64,000 bases of DNA from Dyadobacter alkalitolerans DSM 23607 (GCF_000428845.1 NZ_AUAS01000008.1:124001-188000), one strand, 5' to 3'. Shown: positions 51,812 through 62,318, counted from the stretch's first letter. Translations and numbers: made by a program. Notes: generated by a model from the letters alone, not told the origin.

Positions 51812-53833
51812 TTAGTAACTCAGGATCGTGAATTCCGTTCTCCGGTTGCGCTGGTGTTCTTCCTCGGTTTTTGCATTCGGAATAATGAGCTCGCGCTCGC
51901 CGTAACCTTTGGCAACCATTCGGTCGGCATCTATTCCCTTTGTATTGAGATATGTCACAGCCGATTCTGCCCTGTTTTGTGAAAGAGTCATGTTGTAGGC
52001 GTCCGTTGCACGCGCATCCGTGTGAGAGCTAAGCTCGATTTTCATCGTCGGATTATCTTTCAGGATCTGCACGAGCTTATCCAGCTCAATAGCCGCATCC
52101 GGGCGAATGTTGTATTTGTTCAAATCGTAATAAATGTTCTCGAGAACAAATGTTTTGTTCAATTCCAGCTTATCCAGCTTGATCGTCACATTGAATGTGG
52201 TGTCAGTTAATTCTTTGGTCAGAAAGATTGGAGGGATCGAACGACCGTCCATCGAAAATGGCTCGCGTTTGCTGATAAATCCTTTGCGCTGAACCAAAAG
52301 GCTGTACGACTTGCCTTCTTCAACAGGCTGTTTGCCAAATTTCCCTTCTGAATTGGAAGGCAACTGCGCAATTTCAGTATCAGAGGTGTCTGGCAGAATG
52401 CGAATGATTGCAGAATCGATCGGCGTCGATGTTCCGTTGGCAATTACATTTCCAGCCAGGAAATATCTTACAACTTTTGGCTTACCATTAATGTATTTTG
52501 GATTGTTGGGATTCAATGGATCGTTCGGATCGTTGTTTTTAGCAATTGTAGTGCTGTCCTCTTCTTCCGGTCCGGAGAAATAATAAATGTCGTCATCGCC
52601 TTTGCCGCCCTCACGGTTGGAAGAGAAGAAACCTTTGTTCAGGTCTTTATAAAATACAAGCCCAAAATCATCTTGAGGACTGTTAAACGGCAAACCTAAA
52701 TTTTCAATCGAAATAACGCCCTGTGTCCGCGTCGCTGAGAAAAGATCCAGCTTTCCAAGCCCCGGATGACCATCCGAAGCAAAATAGAGCTTTCCGCCTT
52801 CGGCAACGTAAGGGAACATCTCGTCACCAGCTGTATTAATGTCTTTGCCCATATTTACAGGCTTGCTGAACCGGCCCGATGCATCCATATTGGTGCGGTA
52901 AAGGTCAATCCCGCCGGCGCCGCCAGCACGGTTTGAAGCGAAATACAACGTTTTGCCATCACGGGAAAAAGCAGGCGAACCGTCCCAGGCCAGTGAATCA
53001 TTGATAGGTAAAATGGCGGGCGTAGTCCACTGTCCGTTCACATTGCGGCTTAAATACAGATCTACATCCACAGCGCCGTTTTTCTTGCCTGTGTTGCCAC
53101 GTGCAAACACCAATGTCTTTCCGTCCGGAGAAAATGCGGGCGAGGCCTCATTAGCGTCCGCATCAAAGATATCATTGCTTAGCAAAACCGGCGTGCCTTG
53201 TGTAGCACCCGCATCTTCTGAAACTGAAACCTTGTAAAGCCCCAGCATCGGCTGGCCATTGTTTTTGTAAACCTTTTCTTTTTTGGAAGAAGAAAAAACG
53301 AGTTCGTTGCCTAATATGGTTGGTGAAAATTCAGATCCGGGCGTGTTGAGCGGGATTGCTTTGGCTTCCACCTCCATCTTTGTTGTACGCAAGCGATCCG
53401 CAATCTTAAGAATCTCAACTTCACGCAATGCTCTGTCCTGCAAACTTTGAACGCCCGCAGTGTCCTTGGCATAGGAAGCAAACTGGTTGGACGCTTCTTC
53501 ATACTGGCCAGCCGTTTTCAATGCATAGGCATACTGAAACCTGGCATCAGGCTTATTGATACCGGCATCAATGGCTTTCTTATAAAAAGGAATGGATTCT
53601 TTATAACGGTTGGACAAGCGATAGGATTCGGCAATCAGGTAATCGGTTTGCACGGGCTCTATATTCGCACCGGCAGCCTTTTCAAATGCTTTTATAGCCA
53701 GATCATATTCACCGTTTTCAAATTTCTTTTGCCCGTCTTTGTAGGCCTGCATGGCTGAGTTACAGCCGGATAAATAAGCACATATAGTAAAGAGGCTAAC
53801 TACGAGGGTAAAGTAACGCCGGGAAAGTTTCAT
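51812..53833 (-). CDS. PorE-like T9SS-associated protein: TPR, PD40 propeller, CRD-like domain and OmpA domain
   Basis: A 673-residue exported lipoprotein (FTICAYLSGCNSAM, Cys ~24). Order: TPR repeats (~25-130, QKKFENGEYDLAIKAFEKA, NRYKESIPFYKKAI), a WD40/PD40 propeller (~165-430, SPAFSPDGKTLVFARG, SPAFSRDGKTLYFASNR), a regulatory carboxypeptidase-like domain (~465-530) and a C-terminal OmpA domain (~555-673, LENIYYDLNKYNIRPDA, LSSHTDARATDAYN, GYGERELI). This is the domain order of PorE, which in T9SS bacteria anchors the secretion apparatus to peptidoglycan. Many paralogues exist, so the PorE role is not certain. I chose the ATG at 53833 (MKLSRRYF) for its lipoprotein signal. Confidence 0.88.
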   Translation of the reverse strand: MKLSRRYFTLVVSLFTICAYLSGCNSAMQAYKDGQKKFENGEYDLAIKAFEKAAGANIEPVQTDYLIAESYRLSNRYKESIPFYKKAIDAGINKPDARFQYAYALKTAGQYEEASNQFASYAKDTAGVQSLQDRALREVEILKIADRLRTTKMEVEAKAIPLNTPGSEFSPTILGNELVFSSSKKEKVYKNNGQPMLGLYKVSVSEDAGATQGTPVLLSNDIFDADANEASPAFSPDGKTLVFARGNTGKKNGAVDVDLYLSRNVNGQWTTPAILPINDSLAWDGSPAFSRDGKTLYFASNRAGGAGGIDLYRTNMDASGRFSKPVNMGKDINTAGDEMFPYVAEGGKLYFASDGHPGLGKLDLFSATRTQGVISIENLGLPFNSPQDDFGLVFYKDLNKGFFSSNREGGKGDDDIYYFSGPEEEDSTTIAKNNDPNDPLNPNNPKYINGKPKVVRYFLAGNVIANGTSTPIDSAIIRILPDTSDTEIAQLPSNSEGKFGKQPVEEGKSYSLLVQRKGFISKREPFSMDGRSIPPIFLTKELTDTTFNVTIKLDKLELNKTFVLENIYYDLNKYNIRPDAAIELDKLVQILKDNPTMKIELSSHTDARATDAYNMTLSQNRAESAVTYLNTKGIDADRMVAKGYGERELIIPNAKTEEEHQRNRRTEFTILSY

Positions 53834-54191
53834 AATGTAAAGTATAAAATCAAATGATTTGACGCGCACACTGGGTTTTTGATAAACAATACTAATAAAC
53901 AACGTTTGGAAATAAAATTCCGGATATGAGAGGCCAAGATTTTTATTTATTCTTCTTTGGGCTAAAATCAAGCCTGTTAATCGTTTGGCAGGGATGCGCT
54001 GAGCAATATAAGCATGTTCGTCCTGCATTTTGGCATTATAATGCTTATTTGTTCAAACGGATTTTGGAAAAAAAGAAAGTAACGTTTTGTAAATCAATGT
54101 GAGACTGTTACTTTTGCAGTCCGATTTTTCGGGAAAACTGTTTTCAAAACAATAGACTGGTGCATTAACCAGATCAAAATCAATTTGTTAA
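53834..54191. other. 358-bp divergent region between the PorE-like gene and rpsL
   Basis: Non-coding, A/T-rich. The right part has the rpsL promoter (54086-54116) and a 70-base leader. The left part holds the promoter of the PorE-like gene, but I see no clear -7 box. No RNA gene is recognised. Confidence 0.6.
54086..54116 (+). promoter_or_regulatory. Promoter of the rpsL-rpsG unit
   Basis: TTTG (54086-54089), a 19-base spacer and TACTTTTG (54109-54116): a full match to the Bacteroidota housekeeping promoter. The transcript would start ~54122, about 70 bases before the rpsL ATG. Confidence 0.8.
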
Positions 54192-54605
54192 ATGCCAACT
54201 ATTTCACAATTAGTCCGTAAAGGTAGAGAGACCATTACATGGAAATCAAAGTCACCGGCTTTGGATTCTTGCCCTCAGCGTAGGGGTGTGTGCACGAGGG
54301 TGTACACGACAACGCCTAAAAAACCGAACTCAGCGCTTCGTAAAGTAGCTCGTGTTCGTCTTTCAAACAATAAGGAGGTGAATGCCTACATCCCAGGAGA
54401 AGGCCACAACCTGCAGGAGCACTCGATCGTTTTGATCCGCGGTGGTCGTGTGAAAGATTTACCAGGTGTGCGTTACCACATTATCCGTGGTGCATTGGAT
54501 ACAGCTGGTGTGAACGGCCGTAAACAACGTCGTTCGAAATATGGTGCTAAGCGTCCAAAACCAGGACAAGTTGCAGCAGCACCAACAAAAGGTAAAAAGA
54601 AATAA
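54192..54605 (+). CDS. rpsL: 30S ribosomal protein S12
   Basis: A 137-residue small-subunit protein at the decoding centre. It has the conserved [18 protein letters not shown] and [18 protein letters not shown] loops, both with the lysines that are changed in streptomycin-resistant mutants elsewhere, so this copy looks wild type. A short basic C-terminal tail ([14 protein letters not shown]) extends beyond the E. coli length. First gene of the str cluster, 118 bases before rpsG. Confidence 0.99.
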   Translation: MPTISQLVRKGRETITWKSKSPALDSCPQRRGVCTRVYTTTPKKPNSALRKVARVRLSNNKEVNAYIPGEGHNLQEHSIVLIRGGRVKDLPGVRYHIIRGALDTAGVNGRKQRRSKYGAKRPKPGQVAAAPTKGKKK

Positions 54606-54723
54606 AAAGTAACTCTCTCTGCTTTTATTAAGGAATTAATCTGATAAAAGGGAAGTAATCCAGCGCTTCTGGCCTGGGTGAATAAGTTGCAAAACGAAAC
54701 CTCGTGTAAAATTTTAAGTTAAA

Positions 54724-55191
54724 ATGAGAAAGTCGAAACCAAAGAAAAGATATATCCTTCCTGATCCAAAGTTCAGGGACGTTCAGGTTACCAAGTTCGT
54801 TAACAACCTGATGTTTGAAGGAAAGAAGAGCATTGCATTCACTATTTTCTACGATGCATTAGAGATCGTTGAGAAGAAGACTAGCGAAAGTGGTCTTGAA
54901 ACCTGGAGAAAAGCATTGAACAATGTAACTCCGTCTGTGGAAGTAAAAAGCCGTCGTGTAGGTGGTGCAACTTTCCAGGTTCCAACCGAAGTTCGTCCTG
55001 AGCGTAAGCAGTCTTTGGGAATGAAATGGTTGATCAACTATTCCCGTAAGCGTGGAGAGAAAACAATGGTGGATCGCCTTGCAGGTGAGATCATTGCCGC
55101 TGCAAAGGGTGAAGGAGCTGCTGTTAAAAAGAAAGATGATACGCACCGTATGGCAGATGCCAACAAAGCGTTCTCCCACTTTAGATTCTAG
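54724..55191 (+). CDS. rpsG: 30S ribosomal protein S7
   Basis: A 155-residue protein that starts assembly of the 30S head by binding 16S rRNA. Family motifs: [19 protein letters not shown] at the start, [20 protein letters not shown] and FSHFRF at the end. Co-transcribed with rpsL; a terminator follows, separating it from fusA. Confidence 0.99.
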   Translation: MRKSKPKKRYILPDPKFRDVQVTKFVNNLMFEGKKSIAFTIFYDALEIVEKKTSESGLETWRKALNNVTPSVEVKSRRVGGATFQVPTEVRPERKQSLGMKWLINYSRKRGEKTMVDRLAGEIIAAAKGEGAAVKKKDDTHRMADANKAFSHFRF

Positions 55192-55210
55192 ATCAGCGAA
55201 ATATTAAATG

Positions 55211-55241
55211 ATCGGAAGTTCGGTTTACCCGGGCTTCCGAT
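55211..55241 (+). terminator. Terminator after rpsG
   Basis: ATCGGAAG (55211-55218) pairs with CTTCCGAT (55234-55241) and further G/C pairs inside, then TTTTATTTG. It ends the rpsL-rpsG unit. Confidence 0.88.
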
Positions 55242-55280
55242 TTTTATTTGAGATTTTTCTGAAATTTAACCTTTACATAA

Positions 55281-55311
55281 TTGTTTTTATAATCAACAAT
55301 TGATACTTTTG
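55281..55311 (+). promoter_or_regulatory. Promoter of fusA
   Basis: TTG (55281-55283), a 20-base spacer and TACTTTTG (55304-55311). The transcript would have ~100 bases of leader before the fusA ATG at 55417. Confidence 0.75.
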
Positions 55312-55416
55312 CGCTCTGAATTTTTGGAAGTAGTGCGTTTTCGCCATCCTCTTTGAGTTCAAATTGCTTCTGAGTGAATTGCACATCGAATATAAAATAA
55401 CACATCACCATCTGTC

Positions 55417-57537
55417 ATGGCACGTGATCTAAGATTAACAAGGAATATTGGTATTGCTGCGCACATCGATGCCGGTAAAACAACCACAACAGAGCGTATC
55501 CTTTACTACGCAGGGGTAAGCCACAAAATTGGAGAAGTACATGATGGTGCTGCTACAATGGACTGGATGGAGCAGGAGCAGGAGCGTGGTATTACCATTA
55601 CATCTGCCGCAACAACAGTTGGTTGGAAGTATCGTGATGAAAATTACCATATCAACATTATCGATACACCGGGACACGTTGACTTTACAGTTGAAGTAAA
55701 CCGTTCTCTTCGCGTATTGGATGGTCTTGTTTTCCTTTTCAGCGCAGTAGATGGTGTTGAACCTCAGTCTGAAACAAACTGGCGTCTGGCTAACAACTAT
55801 AATGTAGCCCGTATCGGTTTCGTAAATAAAATGGACCGTTCAGGTGCAGACTTCTTGAAAGTTTGTGCACAGGTGAAAGAAATGTTGGGCAGCTACGCTG
55901 TTCCTCTTCAATTGCCGATCGGTGCAGAAGATACATTCCGCGGTGTAGTTGACCTGGTTAACTTCCGTGGAATCGAGTGGAATGAAGCAGATAAAGGAAT
56001 GACCTTCACTGAGGTGCCTATTCCTGATGATATGCTTGAAGAAGCAACGGAGTGGAGAGAGAAATTGCTTGAAGCTGTTGCCGAGTTCGACGACACTTTG
56101 ATGGAGAAATATTTTGAAGATCCTAATTCGATCTCAGAAGACGAAATTCTTGCAGCTCTTCGTGCAGCGACGATCAGCATGAAAATCGTTCCGATGGTTT
56201 GCGGTTCTTCATTCAAGAATAAAGGTGTTCAGACGATGCTTGATTACGTGATGGCTATCTTGCCTTCACCATTGGATCGTGAAAGCATCATCGGAACTGA
56301 CCCACGTACAGGAAACGAGATCAGCCGTCAGCCATCTGAAAAAGATCCTTTCTGTGCACTTGCATTCAAAATCGCGACTGACCCTTATGTAGGTCGTCTT
56401 TGCTTTATCAGATCTTATTCTGGTATCCTTGATTCAGGTTCTTATGTATTGAACAATCGTTCAGGAAACAAAGAGCGTATCTCTCGTATCTTCCAGATGC
56501 ACGCTAACAAGCAAAACCAAATTGACAGACTTGAAGCGGGTGATATTGGAGCTGTTGTAGGTTTTAAAGATATTAAGACTGGGGACACATTGTCAGATGA
56601 AAAGAACCCAATTGTTCTTGAATCAATGGTATTCCCTGAGCCGGTAATCGGATATGCAATCGAGCCTAAGAAAGCTGCTGACAGCGATAACTTCTCGAAA
56701 GCAATCACTAAACTGATCGAAGAAGATCCAACACTTCAAGTTGAAAGTAACGAAGAAACTGGCCAGACCATTATCAAAGGAATGGGCGAGCTTCACCTTG
56801 AAATTATTATCGACCGTATGCGTCGTGAGTTCAAAGTGGAAGTAAACCAGGGAGCTCCTCAGGTTGCTTACAAAGAGATTCTTACGAAGAAATTCGAACA
56901 CCGCGAGGTTTATAAGAAACAAACAGGTGGTCGTGGTAAATTTGCCGATATCGTATTCGAAATCGGACCACGTGATGATAACGAAGAAGGAAAAGAACCA
57001 AAAGTGGGTCTTCAATTCGTAAATGAAGTTGTGGGTGGTGCTATCCCCCGCGAATTCATTGCTCCGGTTCAAAAAGGATTTGAAGCAGCAATGGTTAACG
57101 GAGCTTTGGCAGGTTACCCGTTGGATTCGATGAAAGTGCGTTTGTTCCACGGATCATTCCACGACGTCGATTCAGATGCATTGTCTTTTGAATTGGCTGC
57201 TAAGATTGGTTTCAAAGAATCAGCACGTCATGCAGGTTCTAAATTGATGGAGCCGATCATGCACGTTGAAGTTCTTACGCCTGATGAATACACAGGACCA
57301 ATCACAGGTGACCTTAACCGTCGCCGTGGTATCATGAGAGGAATGGATTCACGCAATGGTGCGCAAGTTATCAAAGCGGATGTGCCTCTATCTGAATTAT
57401 TCGGTTATGTTACTGATCTGCGTACGATGTCATCCGGTCGCGCAACTGCTTCTTTGACATTCGCTTACTATGAAATCGTTCCTAACAATATTGCAGAAGC
57501 AGTGATTGAAAAGGCAAAAGGTTTGGTTAAAGCTTAA
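55417..57537 (+). CDS. fusA: Elongation factor G
   Basis: A 706-residue GTPase that drives translocation on the ribosome. G-motifs: [17 protein letters not shown] (G1), [18 protein letters not shown] (G3) and [10 protein letters not shown] (G4). Domains II to V follow; domain IV has the family stretch [15 protein letters not shown]. The length is normal. It has its own promoter and terminator in this window, so it is probably a single-gene unit in the str cluster. Confidence 0.99.
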   Translation: MARDLRLTRNIGIAAHIDAGKTTTTERILYYAGVSHKIGEVHDGAATMDWMEQEQERGITITSAATTVGWKYRDENYHINIIDTPGHVDFTVEVNRSLRVLDGLVFLFSAVDGVEPQSETNWRLANNYNVARIGFVNKMDRSGADFLKVCAQVKEMLGSYAVPLQLPIGAEDTFRGVVDLVNFRGIEWNEADKGMTFTEVPIPDDMLEEATEWREKLLEAVAEFDDTLMEKYFEDPNSISEDEILAALRAATISMKIVPMVCGSSFKNKGVQTMLDYVMAILPSPLDRESIIGTDPRTGNEISRQPSEKDPFCALAFKIATDPYVGRLCFIRSYSGILDSGSYVLNNRSGNKERISRIFQMHANKQNQIDRLEAGDIGAVVGFKDIKTGDTLSDEKNPIVLESMVFPEPVIGYAIEPKKAADSDNFSKAITKLIEEDPTLQVESNEETGQTIIKGMGELHLEIIIDRMRREFKVEVNQGAPQVAYKEILTKKFEHREVYKKQTGGRGKFADIVFEIGPRDDNEEGKEPKVGLQFVNEVVGGAIPREFIAPVQKGFEAAMVNGALAGYPLDSMKVRLFHGSFHDVDSDALSFELAAKIGFKESARHAGSKLMEPIMHVEVLTPDEYTGPITGDLNRRRGIMRGMDSRNGAQVIKADVPLSELFGYVTDLRTMSSGRATASLTFAYYEIVPNNIAEAVIEKAKGLVKA

Positions 57538-57544
57538 ATTGATC

Positions 57545-57578
57545 TGATCCGCTATCAGCAGACGCTGGTAACGGATCA
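57545..57578 (+). terminator. Terminator after fusA
   Basis: TGATCCG (57545-57551) pairs with CGGATCA (57572-57578); an inner CAGC/GCTG stem extends it. TTTTTATA follows. It is eight bases after the fusA stop. Confidence 0.85.
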
Positions 57579-57678
57579 TTTTTATATAGAAGCTGGCGAA
57601 GTAAATGGTTCTTTCGCCTGTGGATTGTCGAAACTCGTTTCGTTCAAGTATTCTTAGAACCGGAAATAATAAAATAAG

Positions 57679-57984
57679 ATGAATCAAAAAATCCGTATTA
57701 AACTTCGCTCTTTCGACCACAATCTGGTTGATAAGTCAGCTGAGAAAATCGTTAAAGCTGTAAAGGCAACTGGTGCTATTGTTAGCGGTCCGATTCCTTT
57801 GCCAACTAAAACTGAGAAATTCACTGTTCTTCGTTCCCCACACGTTAACAAGAAGTCACGTGAGCAATTCCAGCTTTGTACTTACAAACGTTTAGTAGAC
57901 ATTTTCTCAACAAGTGCAAAGACTGTTGACGCACTGATGAAGCTTGAATTGCCAAGCGGTGTTGACGTAGAGATCAAAGTATAG
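57679..57984 (+). CDS. rpsJ: 30S ribosomal protein S10
   Basis: A 101-residue protein of the 30S head, also used in transcription antitermination (NusB-S10) in other bacteria. Family pattern: [40 protein letters not shown] and [16 protein letters not shown]. It usually starts the S10 operon, but here a terminator and a 279-base gap lie between it and rplC. Confidence 0.99.
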   Translation: MNQKIRIKLRSFDHNLVDKSAEKIVKAVKATGAIVSGPIPLPTKTEKFTVLRSPHVNKKSREQFQLCTYKRLVDIFSTSAKTVDALMKLELPSGVDVEIKV

Positions 57985-58114
57985 TAATAAGGGCTTATTT
58001 AGTTAAGCCAAGACATAAATTGGATGAAGGTCCGTTTCCGGAAACCACATCTGAGCTCAGAAAACAGCCGAATGTTCGTGCATTTAATGCATCATTCGCC
58101 AGTTCTCAAAAACG

Positions 58115-58142
58115 AGGTCAGATGGTTTAATTCATCTGACCT
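58115..58142 (+). terminator. Terminator after rpsJ
   Basis: AGGTCAGATG (58115-58124) pairs with CATCTGACCT (58133-58142) with an eight-base loop, then TTTTTTG. A strong classical terminator in the gap between rpsJ and rplC. The rest of the gap (57985-58263) is non-coding. Confidence 0.93.
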
Positions 58143-58203
58143 TTTTTGCTGATTATCAGCGAGAAATATTTTAAGGCTGCTAGGATGCGTGAATTTGATT
58201 TCA

Positions 58204-58211
58204 TACCTTTG
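58204..58211 (+). promoter_or_regulatory. -7 box of the rplC to rplX operon
   Basis: TACCTTTG matches TAnnTTTG, 52 bases before the rplC ATG. No TTTG is at the usual -33 distance. It fits a separate promoter after the rpsJ terminator. Confidence 0.6.
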
Positions 58212-58263
58212 CAGTCCGTTTTAAAGAATAAGGGTCTTTACCTGCTAATTTTAATTTCAAAAC

Positions 58264-58884
58264 ATGTCTGGTTTAATTGGTAAGAAAATCGGAATGACTA
58301 GTTTGTACAATGCTGACGGGCAGGCTCTGGCATGTACTGTAATTCAAGCTGGTCCTTGTGTTGTTACACAAGTTAGGTCCGAAGAAAAGGATGGCTATAA
58401 AGCTATTCAGTTAGGTTTTGGTGAAAAGAAAGAGAAAAGTTCTTCCCAGCCTATGATTGGTCACTTCAAGAAAGCCGGTACAACTCCCAAACAAAAAGTG
58501 GTTGAGTTTAAGGAATTTGAAGTGGAGCATGAACTTGGAACTTCATTATCTGTTACGGATATCTTTGAAGAAGGCGAGTTTGTCGACGTAGTTGGTTCTG
58601 CCAAAGGCCGCGGTTTCCAGGGTGTTGTAAAGCGCCACGGTTTTGCAGGGGTTGGTGGTCAGACACACGGTCAGCACAACAGAGCGCGTCACCCAGGTTC
58701 GATTGGTGCTTGTTCATTCCCATCACGTGTATTTAAAGGCATTCGCATGGGTGGACGCATGGGTAACAATCGTGTAAAAATTCAGAATTTACGTATTCTG
58801 AAAGTGATCCCTGAGCAGAACCTTCTGGTTGTTAGTGGCTCAGTACCTGGTTCAAAGAATTCATTTCTAATCATTGAGAAATAG
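58264..58884 (+). CDS. rplC: 50S ribosomal protein L3
   Basis: A 206-residue large-subunit protein near the peptidyl-transferase centre. Motifs: [39 protein letters not shown] and [16 protein letters not shown] loop ([20 protein letters not shown]). First gene of the operon that runs to the window end; six bases before rplD. Confidence 0.99.
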   Translation: MSGLIGKKIGMTSLYNADGQALACTVIQAGPCVVTQVRSEEKDGYKAIQLGFGEKKEKSSSQPMIGHFKKAGTTPKQKVVEFKEFEVEHELGTSLSVTDIFEEGEFVDVVGSAKGRGFQGVVKRHGFAGVGGQTHGQHNRARHPGSIGACSFPSRVFKGIRMGGRMGNNRVKIQNLRILKVIPEQNLLVVSGSVPGSKNSFLIIEK

Positions 58885-58889
58885 CACCG

Positions 58890-59519
58890 ATGGAACTGTC
58901 CGTATTAAATATAAAAGGAGAAGATACCGGCAAGAAGGTAAGTGTGTCTGAAGAAATTTTTGGCATCGAACCTAATACGCACGCGATCTATCTCGATGTG
59001 AAGTTATACTTGGCTAACCAACGTCAGGGAACACACAAGTCAAAAGAACGTGCAGAAGTTAATCACTCTACACGTAAGATCAAGAAACAAAAAGGAACTG
59101 GTGGAGCTCGTGCTGGTAGCATTAAATCTCCGGTGTTTGTAGGTGGTGGTCGTATATTCGGACCAAGACCTCGTGACTACGGTTTCAAGATCAATAGAAA
59201 AGTTAAAGTTTTGGCTCGTAAGTCAGCTTTCTCTGCAAAGGCGAAATCTGATTCGATTTCAGTTCTTGAAGCGTTCTCATTTGATGCGCCAAAAACTAAA
59301 TCTTATTTGAATGTTTTGAACTCACTTGCATTGGTGAACACCAAAACACTTCTTATTCTTCCATCTGTTGACAGCAATGTATATCTGTCAAGCCGTAACA
59401 TTCCAAAAGCAAGAGTTACGACAGTGGACGCGGTCAACACGTATGACCTGATGTATGCAGACCGTCTTTTGATAAGTGAATCTGCTCTGTCTATTTTGGA
59501 AACCCAATTGAACAAATAA
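58890..59519 (+). CDS. rplD: 50S ribosomal protein L4
   Basis: A 209-residue exit-tunnel protein. The conserved loop KQKGTGGARAGSIKSPVFVG and GPRPRDYGFKINRKVKVLA are visible. In E. coli L4 represses the S10 operon; whether it does here is unknown because the leader differs. Two bases before rplW. Confidence 0.99.
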   Translation: MELSVLNIKGEDTGKKVSVSEEIFGIEPNTHAIYLDVKLYLANQRQGTHKSKERAEVNHSTRKIKKQKGTGGARAGSIKSPVFVGGGRIFGPRPRDYGFKINRKVKVLARKSAFSAKAKSDSISVLEAFSFDAPKTKSYLNVLNSLALVNTKTLLILPSVDSNVYLSSRNIPKARVTTVDAVNTYDLMYADRLLISESALSILETQLNK

Positions 59520-59521
59520 TC

Positions 59522-59809
59522 ATGAGTGTACTGAAACGTCCGATTATAACCGAAAAGGTAACGGCTCAGGGTGGTCAAGGAAAGTATGCCTTCGAAGTAG
59601 CCCTTACTTCTAATAAAGTAGAGATCAAAAAGGCTATTGAGAAACTGTTCGGGGTTACCGTAGAGAGCGTTCATACAATGCGCAGCATTGGTAAAAGCAA
59701 ATCCCGTACATCGGGTGGTAAGTTTGTAAGTGGAAAAACTTCAACTATCAAAAAGGCTATCGTAACGGTGGCTGAAGGTGAAATTATCGATATCTACGGT
59801 GAAGCATAA
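59522..59809 (+). CDS. rplW: 50S ribosomal protein L23
   Basis: A 95-residue protein at the tunnel exit, where trigger factor and SRP dock. Family pattern: VLKRPIITEKVTAQGGQGKY, then EIKKAIEKLFGVTVESVHTM and a basic hairpin (KSKSRTSGGKFVSGKTS). 38 bases before rplB. Confidence 0.98.
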   Translation: MSVLKRPIITEKVTAQGGQGKYAFEVALTSNKVEIKKAIEKLFGVTVESVHTMRSIGKSKSRTSGGKFVSGKTSTIKKAIVTVAEGEIIDIYGEA

Positions 59810-59847
59810 TAGTTGAGCGATTCAAATCTTTGACGAGTTAATAGCAA

Positions 59848-60672
59848 ATGGCAGTTAAAAAATTAAAACCGACAAGTGCTGGTCAGCGTTTCCGCTCCGC
59901 TCCTACATTCGAGGAGATTACAACAGCGAAACCTGAAAAGAGTCTTCTGGAAACCATTAAAAGAACAGGTGGTCGTAATAGCCAGGGACACAGAACCATG
60001 CGACATATAGGTGGCGGGCATAAAAGAAAGTATCGTGTAATTGATTTCAAAAGAAATCGTTTCGATGCGCCGGCCACAGTAATTTCAATTGAATACGATC
60101 CAAACCGTTCGGCGCGTATTGCGTTGGTGCAGTTTGAAGATGAAGAAAAAAGATATGTGATTGCACCAAACGGACTGAAAGTGGGACAAGTAATTGTTTC
60201 AGGCAGTTCAGTAGCACCGGAAGTTGGTAATGCTCTTCCACTAGGTTCTATGCCAATTGGTACAATCGTTCACAATATCGAATTGACGCCTGGTAAAGGT
60301 GGTCAATTTGCGAGGAGTGCAGGAGCTTATGCACAGCTTGTAGCGAGAGAAGGAAAATACGCTGTTTTGAAAATGCCATCTGGCGAAATGCGTATGATTC
60401 TTTCAACTTGTATCGCAACAGTTGGAACGGTTTCTAATGCAAGTCACATGAATGTTGCATTAGGAAAAGCAGGTCGTCGTCGTTGGTTAGGTCGTCGTCC
60501 ACGCGTTCGTGGTGTTGCCATGAACCCAGTCGATCACCCAATGGGTGGTGGTGAAGGTCGCTCATCAGGGGGCCAGCCTAGATCTAGAAACGGACAGTTC
60601 TCAAAAGGACTTAAGACTCGTGATCGCAACAAGCATTCTGAGAAATTGATTATCAGCCGTCGTAAAAAATAA
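59848..60672 (+). CDS. rplB: 50S ribosomal protein L2
   Basis: A 274-residue core 50S protein needed for peptidyl transfer and subunit joining. Motifs: [40 protein letters not shown] and the conserved [20 protein letters not shown] with the functional His. Ten bases before rpsS. Confidence 0.99.
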   Translation: MAVKKLKPTSAGQRFRSAPTFEEITTAKPEKSLLETIKRTGGRNSQGHRTMRHIGGGHKRKYRVIDFKRNRFDAPATVISIEYDPNRSARIALVQFEDEEKRYVIAPNGLKVGQVIVSGSSVAPEVGNALPLGSMPIGTIVHNIELTPGKGGQFARSAGAYAQLVAREGKYAVLKMPSGEMRMILSTCIATVGTVSNASHMNVALGKAGRRRWLGRRPRVRGVAMNPVDHPMGGGEGRSSGGQPRSRNGQFSKGLKTRDRNKHSEKLIISRRKK

Positions 60673-60681
60673 TAGTATAAC

Positions 60682-60960
60682 ATGGCACGCTCATTAAAAA
60701 AAGGACCATATATCGATTTTCGTCTTGAGAATAAAGTGACTGTGATGAACAGCGCCTCTCGGAAATCAGTAATCAAGACCTGGTCACGACGCTCAATGAT
60801 ATCGCCGGATTTTATCGGGCATACATTCGCGGTGCATAACGGAAACAAGTTTATTCCTGTGTATGTAACTGAAAATATGGTTGGTCACAAACTGGGAGAG
60901 TTTTCTCCTACACGTAACTTCCGTGGCCACACTGCAAAAAAAGATAAAGGTAGAAAATAA
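60682..60960 (+). CDS. rpsS: 30S ribosomal protein S19
   Basis: A 92-residue 30S head protein. Family pattern: [37 protein letters not shown] and [18 protein letters not shown] 53-base gap to rplV is longer than most in this operon but has no hairpin. Confidence 0.99.
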   Translation: MARSLKKGPYIDFRLENKVTVMNSASRKSVIKTWSRRSMISPDFIGHTFAVHNGNKFIPVYVTENMVGHKLGEFSPTRNFRGHTAKKDKGRK

Positions 60961-61013
60961 TTAGTCGACGATAGCTGGTTCTGTCACAGGAACGAGCCTA
61001 TATCTGAAAGAAC

Positions 61014-61403
61014 ATGGAAGCAAGAGCTATATTAAAAGATGTGCCTACTTCTCCTCGCAAAATGAGGTTAGTAGCCGACATGATTCGCGGACAAAAGGTC
61101 AGCAAGGCGTTGGCACTATTAAAGTTTCAACCGAGAGCTTCTTCACCGGTTTTGCACAAAGTTTTACTTTCTGCAGTTGCTAACTGGCAACAACTGAACG
61201 AAGATGCGAAGCTGGAAGACGCTGATCTTATTGTCAAAACCGTATTTATTGACGGTGGACGTATGTTAAAGCGTTTGCGCCCTGCACCGCAAGGAAGAGC
61301 ACACAGAATCCGTAAGCGTTCGAACCATATCACAATCGTGATTGACGATGCTTCTGCTTCTATCGCAAGCGCAGACAAACAATCAGTAATCACCGAATCA
61401 TAA
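61014..61403 (+). CDS. rplV: 50S ribosomal protein L22
   Basis: A 129-residue protein with a beta hairpin in the exit tunnel. Motifs: AILKDVPTSPRKMRLVADMI, SPVLHKVLLSAVANWQQLN and the hairpin end RPAPQGRAHRIRKRSNHIT. A short C-terminal extension (SASIASADKQSVITES) goes beyond the usual end. Confidence 0.98.
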   Translation: MEARAILKDVPTSPRKMRLVADMIRGQKVSKALALLKFQPRASSPVLHKVLLSAVANWQQLNEDAKLEDADLIVKTVFIDGGRMLKRLRPAPQGRAHRIRKRSNHITIVIDDASASIASADKQSVITES

Positions 61404-61422
61404 GTAAAACGATCTATATCGA

Positions 61423-62274
61423 ATGGGACAAAAGGTTAATCCTATAGGTCTGAGACTAGGAATTGTTAGAGGATGGGAGTCAAGTTGGTATGGAGGAAAA
61501 GACTTCTCTGATAAATTAGTTGAAGACGAGAAAATCCGTAACTACATCAAAGCACGTATCCCAAAAGGATCGATCTCAAAAGTAGTTATCGAAAGAACAT
61601 TGAAACGTATCACATTGACCATCCACACTGCCCGTCCGGGTATTGTAATTGGAAAAGGTGGTAGCGAGGTTGATAAAATCAAAGAAGAGCTTAAAAAGAT
61701 CACAGGCAAAGACGTTCAGATCAACATTTATGAGATCAAACGTCCTGAAATCGACGCGAAATTGGTAGGCGAGGCAATCGCACAACAACTTCAGGCTCGT
61801 ATCTCCTATCGTAGAGCAATGAAGCAATCAATCGCTTCTGCTATGCGGGTTGGAACACAGGGAATTAAAATCCGTCTTGCTGGACGTCTTGGTGGAGCCG
61901 AAATGGCCCGTACTGAGGAATACAAAGAGGGACGTATTCCTTTGCATACATTGAGAGCTGACATCGATTACGCAATCTCAGAAGCACAAACGATCTATGG
62001 TAAAATCGGTATTAAAGTATGGATCTTCAAAGGAGAGCTTTACGGCAAGAGAGATTTGACTCCAAGTGCGGCAACAGCAGCATCTGACAGAGCAGAAAGA
62101 AGTGCATCTGGCGGTAATGATCGTGGCGGCAATGACCGTGGCGGAAGAGATCGCAGAGGCGGTGGCCGTGATGGTGGAGCACCTCGTGGTGAAGGCGGTG
62201 GCGGCGGAAGCGAAGCGGATCGTCGCAAACGCAATGCTGGCGGCAACACCAACAATAGAAATAAGAAGAAGTAA
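61423..62274 (+). CDS. rpsC: 30S ribosomal protein S3 with long Gly/Arg-rich tail
   Basis: A 283-residue protein at the mRNA entry site, with a KH domain ([20 protein letters not shown]) and the C-terminal domain ([40 protein letters not shown]). After ~residue 215 comes a 65-residue low-complexity tail of Gly, Arg, Asn and Asp with RGG-like repeats, ending NNRNKKK. E. coli S3 (233 residues) lacks such a tail. The tail probably binds RNA non-specifically. Confidence 0.99.
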   Translation: MGQKVNPIGLRLGIVRGWESSWYGGKDFSDKLVEDEKIRNYIKARIPKGSISKVVIERTLKRITLTIHTARPGIVIGKGGSEVDKIKEELKKITGKDVQINIYEIKRPEIDAKLVGEAIAQQLQARISYRRAMKQSIASAMRVGTQGIKIRLAGRLGGAEMARTEEYKEGRIPLHTLRADIDYAISEAQTIYGKIGIKVWIFKGELYGKRDLTPSAATAASDRAERSASGGNDRGGNDRGGRDRRGGGRDGGAPRGEGGGGGSEADRRKRNAGGNTNNRNKKK

Positions 62275-62318
62275 TCAGACATTTTCCGATTTCGTATCGG
62301 GTCAAATAGATTAAAATC

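Noticed and set aside
57985..58263. tRNA or small RNA gene between rpsJ and rplC
   Set aside because: No T-loop or anticodon-arm pattern is visible; the only strong structure is the rpsJ terminator.
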